5,397 nucleotides of DNA from SIG598 sp045580875 (GCA_045580875.1 JAZNOP010000145.1:1-5397), one strand, 5' to 3'; positions 1 to 5,331 are shown, counted from the stretch's first letter. A program made the numbers and translations. The notes: generated by a model not told the origin, from the letters alone.

Positions 1-2002
1 CCCACAGCTGCTCTGCGTCCATCTCACCGAGACCCTTGTATCTCTGCACTTCATCAGCCGAGCCGAGTCGTGCAAGAATGCTGTCTCTCTGCTCATCGGA
101 ATAAGCGTAAAGATGTGCATTGTTCTTTGTTATCTTATAGCGTGTTCTTCCGTCTTCGGTAGTCTCCGGCTTGGAGCACTTGGCGCCCTCGCCCAGCTCG
201 GAAAGAAGCATATCGCGCTCCTCCTCGCTCCATGCGTCCATCTCCAGCTTCCTGTATGTGCAGCGGTAGAGCGGCGGCTGTGCGATGCAGACATTGCCTG
301 CCTCGACCAGCGGACGCATATATCTGAAGAAGAAGGTCAGAAGAAGTGTGCGGATATGAGAGCCGTCGACGTCAGCATCGGCCATGATTATGACTTTGTG
401 ATATCTCAGCTTTGCTATGTCGAATTCCTCACCGATACCGCAGCCGAGTGCAAGCACGACCGGCATCAGCTTGTCATTGCCGTATACCTTATCAAGACGG
501 GCCTTCTCAACGTTGAGCATCTTGCCCCACAGCGGAAGGACTGCCTGGAAATGTCTGTCTCTGCCCTGCTTTGCAGAGCCGCCTGCAGAGTCACCCTCGA
601 CGATGTACAGCTCGGCCTTTTCGGGGTCGCGGTCGGTACAGTCGGAGAGCTTGCCCGGCAGACTTGCGCCGTCGAGCGAGGTCTTGCGGCGGGAGGCTTC
701 TCTTGCCTTACGCGCTGCCTCTCTTGCACGGCTTGCCTCGAGTGCCTTGGTGAATATCGCCTTGGCAACAGCAGGATTCTCCTCAAGGAATGTCGACAGC
801 TTCTCGGTGATAAGGCTGTCAACCATTGCGCGCACCTCGGTATTTCCCAGCTTGGTCTTGGTCTGTCCCTCAAACTGAGCCTCCTTGACCTTTAGGCTGA
901 TGATGGCGGTCATACCCTCACGGACATCATCGCCCGAGAGATTCTTGTCGCTGTCCTTGAGTATATTGTAGCGGCGGGCGTAGTCATTCATTACACGTGT
1001 GAGAGCGCGCTTGAAGCCCTCCTCGTGGGTGCCGCCGTCGGTTGTGCGGATATTATTTGCAAATGAGAGCAGAAGCTCGTTGTAGTCGGTGTTGTACTGC
1101 AGAGCAATCTCAACCGAAGCGGTATCCTCGGCATTGACTCCTGCGACATAGATTACATCTTCGTGGACAAGCTCGACCTTCTTGTCCTGATGTATGTATT
1201 CAACAAAGCTCTTTACGCCGCCCTCATAGCAGAAATCCTCAACAACAGGCTCCTCGCCGCGCTCGTCACGCAGTTCGACATGGATACCTGCATTCAGGAA
1301 GGACTGTTCTCTCAGACGCAGAAGCAGTGTGTTGAAATCGTACTCGGTGGTCTCCCTGAATATCTCTGCATCAGCCTTGAAGCGCACCTCGGTACCGGTT
1401 TCGTCTGTCTTGCCGATTATCTCCAGCGGAGCAACCTTGTCGCCGCGCTCGAAGCGCATGAAGTTTATATTCTCGCCGTCATAGACCTTGACCTCCAGCC
1501 ACTCGGAGAGCGCGTTGACGACCGATGCGCCGACGCCGTGCAGACCGCCGGATACCTTGTATCCGCCGCCGCCGAACTTACCGCCTGCGTGGAGAATGGT
1601 AAAGACGACCTCAACAGCCGGCAGACCTGTCGACTGCTGGATACCTACGGGGATTCCTCGTCCGTTATCTCTTACGCGGATAATATTATCCTTCTCAATA
1701 ACGACATCTATCTTGGTGCAGTAGCCGGCGAGCGCCTCGTCGATGGAGTTGTCGACCACCTCATAGACAAGGTGATGCAGACCTCTCGGACCGGTCGAGC
1801 CGATGTACATACCCGGGCGCTTTCTGACCGCCTCGAGACCCTCGAGCACCTGAATCTGCGTTTCGTCGTACTTCTCCTCGACAACGGTGTTGTTGATTGC
1901 GCCGTCGTCCTCGATATGCACAACCTCTGCAGCTGTCAGAATTTCTTCCTCTGCGATTTCCTCTGCGGGATTCACATTGACATTCTCATTGAAATTATCC
2001 AC
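1..2002 (-). CDS. gyrB: DNA gyrase subunit B, 3' end cut off by window edge
   Basis: ATPase subunit of DNA gyrase (GyrA2GyrB2), which introduces negative supercoils using ATP. Only the first 667 codons are present; by comparison with Bacillus GyrB about 55-60 residues are missing. The GHKL ATPase motifs are clear: DNSIDEALAG (residues 84-93), DNGRGIP (112-118) and GGLHGVG (152-158). The TOPRIM metal site is intact, with E469 in EGDSAGG and D542/D544/D546 in DADVDG. RYKGLGEM starts at residue 654. The start is GTG at 2002: TGGAGG lies 8 bases upstream, and the first in-frame ATG is residue 65 inside the conserved PGMYIG. Oddities are an acidic extension of about 37 residues before the usual N-terminus, about 41 extra residues between PPLY (576-579) and RYKGLGEM, and Trp492 where E. 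coli has Lys447. It lies 74 bases after remB, probably cotranscribed; gyrA would be expected beyond the left edge. GyrB rather than ParE is favoured by the recF-remB context and the sequence wording. Confidence 0.97.
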   Translation of the reverse strand, partial: MDNFNENVNVNPAEEIAEEEILTAAEVVHIEDDGAINNTVVEEKYDETQIQVLEGLEAVRKRPGMYIGSTGPRGLHHLVYEVVDNSIDEALAGYCTKIDVVIEKDNIIRVRDNGRGIPVGIQQSTGLPAVEVVFTILHAGGKFGGGGYKVSGGLHGVGASVVNALSEWLEVKVYDGENINFMRFERGDKVAPLEIIGKTDETGTEVRFKADAEIFRETTEYDFNTLLLRLREQSFLNAGIHVELRDERGEEPVVEDFCYEGGVKSFVEYIHQDKKVELVHEDVIYVAGVNAEDTASVEIALQYNTDYNELLLSFANNIRTTDGGTHEEGFKRALTRVMNDYARRYNILKDSDKNLSGDDVREGMTAIISLKVKEAQFEGQTKTKLGNTEVRAMVDSLITEKLSTFLEENPAVAKAIFTKALEASRAREAARKAREASRRKTSLDGASLPGKLSDCTDRDPEKAELYIVEGDSAGGSAKQGRDRHFQAVLPLWGKMLNVEKARLDKVYGNDKLMPVVLALGCGIGEEFDIAKLRYHKVIIMADADVDGSHIRTLLLTFFFRYMRPLVEAGNVCIAQPPLYRCTYRKLEMDAWSEEERDMLLSELGEGAKCSKPETTEDGRTRYKITKNNAHLYAYSDEQRDSILARLGSADEVQRYKGLGEMDAEQLW

Positions 2003-2076
2003 GTATATAACCTCCAGAAGCAGAATAAGGTGATACCGCACCTGATACTGCTGTTTTTACTTGTTTGATTAATCAG
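2003..2076 (-). other. remB-gyrB intergenic spacer with small palindromes
   Basis: These 74 bases hold a perfect 10-bp palindrome, TGATTAATCA (2066-2075), right after the remB stop. There is also a short stem with 5-bp arms AGGTG/CACCT and a 6-base loop (2028-2043), then the gyrB ribosome site. No T-run follows the stem, so it is not a rho-independent terminator; read-through from remB to gyrB is likely. TTATCCACG, one base off a DnaA box, overlaps the gyrB start on the plus strand (1995-2003). Confidence 0.5.
2011..2016 (-). promoter_or_regulatory. Shine-Dalgarno site of gyrB
   Basis: The minus strand reads TGGAGG, followed by 8 bases and then GTG at 2002. This decides the GTG start over the downstream in-frame GTG at codon 10, which has no such site. 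Confidence 0.8.
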
Positions 2077-2412
2077 CTATAGCACATTCTCACGGCAGTG
2101 CTTTGCCAGTGAGCGGGGAGAATACTGCGAGAAATATATCTTCTCGCTCTGACCGGAAACCACCACAAAGCTTACCGGAATATCGGGCGCGAGGTTTTCC
2201 ACTGTTCCCGACTTTTCCCCGTTATTGAGAAACTCTCTCGTATGCTTTGAGACGGTCGTATTATCTATATCGAATATTCCGATGATGTCATCGGTGCGCA
2301 CTGCAACGTCTCCGCCTATGTGGAGAAAGCCGAAGGGCTTTTTTCTGCCCGGACGTCCGTTTATACAGAGCGTTTTGAATATGTTTTCACTTCTTTTCAT
2401 TATAACACTCAT
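2077..2412 (-). CDS. remB: RemB/YaaB-like DUF370 regulator with N-terminal extension
   Basis: Member of the DUF370 family (extracellular matrix regulator RemB, Bacillus YaaB), small proteins related to the DNA-binding regulator RemA; the function of RemB itself is poorly defined. The family core is clear from residue 29: FLHIGGD, then RTDDIIGIFDIDNTTVSK, EFL, a SFVV strand and a YFSQYSP segment near the end. Position between recF and gyrB is the standard place for this gene. The family normally begins as M-F/Y-LHIG, about 80-90 residues long; here residue 28 is Gly where Met is expected and the frame runs back to ATG codons at 2412 and 2400. A TAA directly precedes the 2412 ATG. Neither ATG has a good Shine-Dalgarno sequence, so the start is uncertain. 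The extra 28 residues are basic (KR, GRPGRKK). Product identity is secure; the exact start is not. Confidence 0.88.
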   Translation of the reverse strand: MSVIMKRSENIFKTLCINGRPGRKKPFGFLHIGGDVAVRTDDIIGIFDIDNTTVSKHTREFLNNGEKSGTVENLAPDIPVSFVVVSGQSEKIYFSQYSPRSLAKHCRENVL

Positions 2413-2460
2413 TTACTTCATTTGTTTTCATAAAAATAAAGTAATTTATCCTCTCTGTAT

Positions 2461-2494
2461 TTTTCAACAGCCTGAGTGTTGAAAATGTTGAAAA
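2461..2494. repeat. Three 9-bp TTTTCAACA repeats, one inverted, two in tandem
   Basis: TTTTCAACA (2461-2469) faces TGTTGAAAA (2477-2485) across a 7-base spacer, giving a perfect inverted repeat. A second TGTTGAAAA follows immediately (2486-2494). Each copy is one base away from the relaxed DnaA-box consensus TTWTNCACA, the mismatch being A for C at position 6. They could be low-affinity DnaA sites or an operator for another protein. Confidence 0.6.
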
Positions 2495-2503
2495 TCCTGC
2501 TGT

Positions 2504-2517
2504 GTCAAAATTTTGAC
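2504..2517. promoter_or_regulatory. Perfect 14-bp palindrome with outward -35-like ends
   Basis: GTCAAAATTTTGAC is self-complementary over all 14 bases. Its ends form a perfect -35 hexamer TTGACA on the minus strand (2503-2508) and TTGACG on the plus strand (2513-2518). On the plus strand TGTAAA lies 17 bases further (2536-2541) as a weak -10. On the minus strand, towards remB, the -10 position reads only TTTTCA. This is an operator-like site; any promoter role is tentative. Confidence 0.4.
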
Positions 2518-2559
2518 GTAGTGACTGTAATAGCGTGTAAACCACAATATATGGACATC

Positions 2560-2583
2560 TTTTCGCGCTTTAGCTTGCGAAAA
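2560..2583. repeat. Inverted repeat TTTTCGC/GCGAAAA
   Basis: There are 7-bp perfect arms (2560-2566 and 2577-2583) around a 10-base loop. No T-run follows on either strand, so it is not an obvious terminator. A shorter TTCGC/GCGAA stem occurs at 5332-5344 in the repeat-rich right end. Confidence 0.5.
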
Positions 2584-2626
2584 CCGCATTATGCTGATTT
2601 ACATAACACAAAAATAAAACAAAGAG

Positions 2627-2665
2627 TTTTCAACCTTTTCCACCGAGTTTTCCACAATATCCACC
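2627..2665 (+). promoter_or_regulatory. Four-site DnaA-box-like cluster
   Basis: Same-orientation 9-mers stand almost head to tail: TTTTCAACC (2627), TTTTCCACC (2636), TTTTCCACA (2648) and ATATCCACC (2657), with only GAG between the second and third. The third matches the relaxed DnaA-box consensus TTWTNCACA exactly; the second has one mismatch; the others have two. An A-rich stretch adjoins on the left. This fits a DnaA-binding array, but function is inferred from motif spacing alone. Confidence 0.5.
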
Positions 2666-2718
2666 TTAAACCGTGATAACCATGGGAATTTATTCTTTCC
2701 CCATTATGTTAAAAGTTA

Positions 2719-3819
2719 TCATTCGCAGTTTACAATTCCATTTTTCATATTGAAAACACTGCCGCGGTTGAGAAGGCGGAGCGGACCGGGATCACAACAT
2801 GTAATAAATACCTGCCAGCCGTCGAGCCGGTTGAGCAGATAATCCTGCCTTGAGGCATCAAGCTCGGACATGACGTCATCGAGCAGAGCCACAGGCTGTT
2901 CGCCTATCAGCTGAGAGAGAAGCTCAGCTTCGGCAAGCTTGAGCGACAGCACAGCCGAGCGCTTCTGCCCCTGAGAGCCGAATGCGCGGATATCCATGCC
3001 GCCGAGCTCGATTTCCATGTCATCGCGGTGCGGACCGGCAGAGGTGTGACCAAGGCGCATATCGGTCTGCCGCGATTTTTTCAGCTGAGCGAGGAAGTTT
3101 TCCTCAATGACAGCCATCTCTGACGTATCCTTCGAGGCTGAACAGCTGTATTTCAGTGTCAGCCGCTCCTTGCCGGAGGATATGCCGTCATATACCCTTG
3201 CGGCGATATCCGACAGCTCCTCGATGAAGAGTGCGCGCTTGTGTGCAATTGCCGCGCCGTAGGAAGCGAGGGATATATCCCACACCTCCATTGAAGCCTC
3301 GAGCGAGGGTTTGCTGACAAGCTCCTTGAGCAGCGAATTGCGCTGGGCAAGTATCTGATTGTATTTATATAAAGTTGAGGCAAACCTCGGGGAAGACTGG
3401 CTTATTGCGGCATCGATGAATTTTCTGCGCTCCGCGCCGCCGCCGGTGACGAGAGTCATGCGGTCGGGTGAGAAGACTACAGTGCAGAATTTTCCCATAA
3501 GGGACGATGCCTGCTGCTGTTTTACGCCGTTTATGGTGACCTCGCGCGCCGCATCAGTGACTGTCATTGAAGCCGACTGGTCGCGGTGCTCAGAATGAAA
3601 ATCCATGTTCAGGCGGGCAAAATCCTTGCCGTAGGCTATCATCTGACCGTTGCGCGCGCCGCGGAAGCTGCGTATTCCGGAGAATAATCCGATAGCCTCG
3701 AGCAGATTTGTCTTGCCCTGACCGTTATCGCCGTAAATGACGTTTATCCCCTCACAGGGAGTGATGCAAAGGGGCGAGAGATTGCGAAAATCTGTCGTTT
3801 CAAATTTTATAACCCGAAT
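2719..3819 (-). CDS. recF: DNA replication and repair protein RecF, apparent ATT start
   Basis: SMC-like ATPase that binds gapped DNA and, with RecO and RecR, helps load RecA at single-strand gaps. The 366-residue reading has Walker A GDNGQGKT (30-37), the QGQ signature FGSQGQKR (280-287), Walker B ALLDD (D314/D315) and the family-typical tail around ITCCDPGP. The first ATG is residue 60, downstream of Walker A, so it cannot be the true start. No ATG, GTG or TTG lies in frame between the upstream TGA (3828-3826) and Walker A; the first CTG is codon 39, after Walker A. The ATT at 3819, 7 bases after a GAGGTG site, gives MRVIKFETTDFRN, placing RN at residues 12-13 exactly as in Bacillus RecF. 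The alternative is one surplus A in the AAAA run, which would join a GTG at 3829 to the frame. It follows the S4 gene by 90 bases; remB comes after a 306-base gap. Product certain, start codon less so. Confidence 0.95.
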   Translation of the reverse strand: MRVIKFETTDFRNLSPLCITPCEGINVIYGDNGQGKTNLLEAIGLFSGIRSFRGARNGQMIAYGKDFARLNMDFHSEHRDQSASMTVTDAAREVTINGVKQQQASSLMGKFCTVVFSPDRMTLVTGGGAERRKFIDAAISQSSPRFASTLYKYNQILAQRNSLLKELVSKPSLEASMEVWDISLASYGAAIAHKRALFIEELSDIAARVYDGISSGKERLTLKYSCSASKDTSEMAVIEENFLAQLKKSRQTDMRLGHTSAGPHRDDMEIELGGMDIRAFGSQGQKRSAVLSLKLAEAELLSQLIGEQPVALLDDVMSELDASRQDYLLNRLDGWQVFITCCDPGPLRLLNRGSVFNMKNGIVNCE

Positions 3820-3825
3820 TTTCGC

Positions 3826-3832
3826 TCACCTC
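3826..3832 (-). promoter_or_regulatory. Shine-Dalgarno site of recF, supports the ATT start
   Basis: The minus strand reads GAGGTGA. Counting from the end of GAGGTG, 7 bases separate it from ATT at 3819, an ideal distance. The TGA inside it is the in-frame stop that limits recF upstream. The GTG in the same stretch (3829-3827) is in another frame and reaches a stop after nine codons. Confidence 0.65.
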
Positions 3833-3909
3833 TTGCCTTTGCAGTCTTGTTTTCCGGTTAAACTCAGCCGGATTGATATTTACTGAATTTAAGTTGTTCC
3901 GTCAGGCTG

Positions 3910-4125
3910 TCAGCCCTCGACGGTCAGCTCGATACCCTCGACGGTGACAACATCGCCGGGGTAGATCTTCTTGCCGCGCATGGTGCAGATCTCGCCATTG
4001 ACAGCGACTTCTTCATTCAGCACCAGCTGCTTTGCCGAAACGCCGTCGGGGGAGATGCCTGCAAACTTGAGCAGGCTGTCAAGCTTGATAAAAGGAGTTG
4101 TAATTTCTATAACCTGTTTTTTCAT
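3910..4125 (-). CDS. yaaA: S4-domain RNA-binding protein YaaA/RlbA
   Basis: A 71-residue protein that is essentially one S4 RNA-binding fold, the same length as Bacillus YaaA, the conserved neighbour between dnaN and recF. S4-like features are visible: a helix around residues 15-24 (LDSLLKFAGI), a second helix with S30-A31-K32-Q33-L34, a strand VAVNGE (40-45), the basic turn RGKKIYPGD (50-58), and a closing VVTVEGIELTVEG. The family's exact role is unsettled; ribosome assembly or RNA binding linked to replication genes has been proposed. ATG at 4125 has only a weak A/G-rich ribosome site (GAAAGAAAG), but no better start exists and the length fits. It precedes recF by 90 bases with no terminator, so the two are probably one operon. 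dnaN is not upstream as it usually is. Confidence 0.9.
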   Translation of the reverse strand: MKKQVIEITTPFIKLDSLLKFAGISPDGVSAKQLVLNEEVAVNGEICTMRGKKIYPGDVVTVEGIELTVEG

Positions 4126-4155
4126 CTGATTATCTTTCTTTCATTATGGAACAAT

Positions 4156-4183
4156 AAAATACAAATAATTATATTTTATTCAA
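4156..4183 (-). promoter_or_regulatory. Possible promoter of the S4-recF operon
   Basis: In the very A/T-rich gap before the S4 gene the minus strand has TTGAAT (4178-4183), a 16-base spacer and TATTTT (4156-4161), each 4 of 6 to the vegetative consensus. Transcription would start about 25 bases before the ATG. Two TATAAT hexamers (4168-4173, 4183-4188) also occur but lack a well-placed -35. In such A/T-rich DNA this is suggestive only. Confidence 0.3.
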
Positions 4184-4203
4184 TTATAACCAACTGTTGT
4201 GAC

Positions 4204-4668
4204 TTAACGGGAATTCCTGCGCTCATAGCGTTTCTCAGCGCGGCGGTCGGCAGCCTTGCGCTCTCTGTAGCTCATACCGATGCTCATCAGCAGACCAGCT
4301 GCGAAGATGCATCCGCCGGTGATATAGATATTTCTGACGGTATCCGGACCGTCAACGGGGCGCATATTTGCCGGATCTTCGGGGTCGTATTTAACCATGA
4401 CGGTCTGACCCTCTATCATATCCTCTTCGTAATAGCCGAGCTCATCGCGATAGGTCTCGCCGTCGACGATATACTCGACAAAGACTTCATTCTTTTTCAA
4501 TAATGAATCCTCTTCGGGCTGTGTTATCTCGACGATGGAAGCGGCGGTTTCGACTGCTTTCTCATTGAAGCTGCCGATTATGGCAGAAGCGACAAATCCT
4601 GCGAGTATAACGACGATTCCGATGAACATAATATGTCTGTGAAGCTTTCGTCTGAGATCCTTGAACAT
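4204..4668 (-). CDS. DUF3592-like two-helix membrane protein
   Basis: A 154-residue protein of unknown function. Residues 13-33 (from IMFIGIVV) and 114-134 (from IYITGGCI) are hydrophobic membrane spans. Between them is a soluble loop of about 80 residues with the strand-rich pattern typical of DUF3592: VEYIVDGETY (64-73), then ELGYY, EGQTV, VKYDPEDP and MRPVDG. The last 20 residues are strongly basic (RERKAADRRAEKRYERR), which by the positive-inside rule suggests both ends are cytoplasmic and the loop is outside. The start is taken as ATG 4668 because AAGGA (4677-4681) lies 8 bases upstream; ATG 4677, three codons earlier, overlaps that site. It sits just before the S4 gene in the same direction, where dnaN is usual, so it looks like an accessory gene next to the cluster. 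No role can be assigned. Confidence 0.8.
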   Translation of the reverse strand: MFKDLRRKLHRHIMFIGIVVILAGFVASAIIGSFNEKAVETAASIVEITQPEEDSLLKKNEVFVEYIVDGETYRDELGYYEEDMIEGQTVMVKYDPEDPANMRPVDGPDTVRNIYITGGCIFAAGLLMSIGMSYRERKAADRRAEKRYERRNSR

Positions 4669-4676
4669 GGCTGTCA

Positions 4677-4681
4677 TCCTT
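4677..4681 (-). promoter_or_regulatory. Shine-Dalgarno site of the DUF3592-like gene
   Basis: AAGGA on the minus strand ends 8 bases before ATG 4668. It overlaps the alternative ATG at 4677 and so argues for the later start. Confidence 0.6.
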
Positions 4682-4825
4682 TCTGCTGGTTGGTTGTAAA
4701 ATTAAAAATATTTTTTGATTATTTGATTAAGCGCCGGTGATAAAGCAGCTGCACTTTCCAAAAACCGAGCCGGAATTATATCGGCGAGGGGTGGAAGGTT
4801 GGAAGATGATAAAGCGTTGGCAATC

Positions 4826-4864
4826 GCCACACTCAACTCCGGTGAATGAGCGCCGGACAGTGGC
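4826..4864. repeat. Nested inverted repeat 1
   Basis: Outer arms GCCAC (4826-4830) and GTGGC (4860-4864) enclose inner arms TCCGG (4838-4842) and CCGGA (4853-4857) with a 10-base loop. The arms are short, so this is the weakest of the series. Confidence 0.45.
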
Positions 4865-4870
4865 TCAGGC

Positions 4871-4939
4871 TGCATGTATTTATTGCGAATTGAGGTTTTC
4901 AGAAATGATTCGCTCAGAATTATTTCTGAAATACATGCA
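4871..4939. repeat. Nested inverted repeat 2, 11-bp outer and 10-bp inner arms
   Basis: The outer arms TGCATGTATTT (4871-4881) and AAATACATGCA (4929-4939) are perfect. The inner arms TTTCAGAAAT (4897-4906) and ATTTCTGAAA (4922-4931) are also perfect and share three A bases with the outer right arm. CGAATTG (4885-4891) on the left is mirrored by CAATTCG (4938-4944) just outside, allowing an alternative pairing. Confidence 0.75.
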
Positions 4940-4981
4940 ATTCGATATAAATACGAGACGTCCTTTTAAACGGCGTTTTGC

Positions 4982-5007
4982 ATACTTTGCCGCTGTTGGC
5001 AAAGTAT
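4982..5007. repeat. Inverted repeat 3, 10-bp arms
   Basis: ATACTTTGCC (4982-4991) pairs perfectly with GGCAAAGTAT (4998-5007) across a 6-base loop, GCTGTT. No T-run follows. Confidence 0.75.
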
Positions 5008-5016
5008 ACGAGCCCA

Positions 5017-5036
5017 GTTATTCCGAATGGAATAAC
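5017..5036. repeat. Inverted repeat 4, 8-bp arms
   Basis: GTTATTCC (5017-5024) pairs perfectly with GGAATAAC (5029-5036) across a 4-base loop, GAAT. It abuts the next inverted repeat directly. Confidence 0.75.
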
Positions 5037-5065
5037 GGCGCTTTTGCTTCAGCAAAAGCTGCGCC
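5037..5065. repeat. Inverted repeat 5, 9-bp core plus GGCGC/GCGCC ends
   Basis: GCTTTTGCT (5040-5048) and AGCAAAAGC (5051-5059) are perfect arms with two bases between. GGCGC (5037-5041) and GCGCC (5061-5065) are a second, overlapping pair that extends the stem with one bulged T. Confidence 0.75.
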
Positions 5066-5088
5066 GATGCCTGAGGCGGAAATTAAAG

Positions 5089-5098
5089 GTCTGCAGAC
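5089..5098. repeat. 10-bp perfect palindrome GTCTGCAGAC
   Basis: This is a self-complementary site without spacer, so it is more operator-like than a stem-loop. It lies in the same hairpin-rich chain. Confidence 0.5.
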
Positions 5099-5202
5099 TG
5101 TTACGGCGGTGACTCAGTGCAAAGACAAAACGTTATTTTTGAGTAAGAGGCTTAGTGCTATCCGACTCCCGTTAAAGATTACGGACTTTTAACTTCTTTT
5201 TT

Positions 5203-5250
5203 GCCCCACGCCGGCGGGGCGGTTCCTTTTTGTTCGGTAAAAAAGGAACC
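5203..5250. repeat. Back-to-back inverted repeats 6 and 7
   Basis: GCCCC/GGGGC (5203-5207, 5216-5220) encloses GCCGGC. It is followed at once by GGTTCCTTTTT/AAAAAGGAACC (5221-5231, 5240-5250), perfect 11-bp arms with an 8-base loop. The G/C-rich stem with T-rich bases before and after could slow RNA polymerase, but the T-run is part of the second stem, so this is not a standard terminator. Confidence 0.75.
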
Positions 5251-5331
5251 AAAATACCGTTTAAAGCCGATCTGCAATGCGCAATCATGACTTATCGTCA
5301 GCCCGTCGTCTCAGGTAAGGTGCTCTCGTTT

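Larger units (their letters stand above)
2413..2718. other. recF-remB intergenic region, candidate DnaA-binding region
   Basis: This is a 306-base A/T-rich gap without a believable gene. It holds, in order, an inverted plus tandem set of TTTTCAACA-type 9-mers (2461-2494), a perfect 14-bp palindrome (2504-2517), a stem-loop (2560-2583), an A-rich stretch (2600-2626), and four 9-mers resembling DnaA boxes (2627-2665). It contains the upstream region of remB-gyrB, so it may act as promoter region, replication origin or both. The end next to recF has only a weak ATGGGAA/TTCCCCAT stem (2682-2704) with no T-run. Confidence 0.5.

Noticed and set aside
113..895. Long plus-strand open frame of 260 codons
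   Set aside because: It is the antisense shadow of gyrB, whose minus-strand translation is plainly conserved GyrB; no ribosome site or domain supports it.
1163..2068. Plus-strand open frame of 301 codons
   Set aside because: Also antisense to gyrB and running into the intergenic spacer; the minus strand carries the GHKL motifs.
2225..2482. Plus-strand open frame of 85 codons over remB
   Set aside because: It is a shadow of the conserved DUF370 gene and ends in the repeat cluster.
2476..2676. Plus-strand open frame of 66 codons between recF and remB
   Set aside because: It has no ribosome site and no recognisable protein features, and its bases are explained by the palindrome and DnaA-box-like repeats.
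2682..2704. Possible recF terminator stem ATGGGAA/TTCCCCAT
   Set aside because: The stem is A/T-rich with a mismatch or wobble and no T-run follows it on the minus strand.
2719..3642. recF starting at ATG 3642
   Set aside because: This would remove the first 59 residues including Walker A, which are clearly conserved in the same frame upstream.
3800..3829. Tiny leader peptide from GTG 3829 overlapping the recF start
   Set aside because: It has only nine codons and no support; more likely the GTG is chance, or the true recF start if a base is surplus in the A-run.
4737..5192. Plus-strand open frame of 151 codons starting at GTG
   Set aside because: There is no Shine-Dalgarno sequence or domain, and most of it consists of inverted repeats; probably a chance frame across repeat DNA.
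5203..5250. Bidirectional rho-independent terminator
   Set aside because: The T-run belongs to the second inverted repeat rather than trailing a stem, and no gene ends nearby on either strand.
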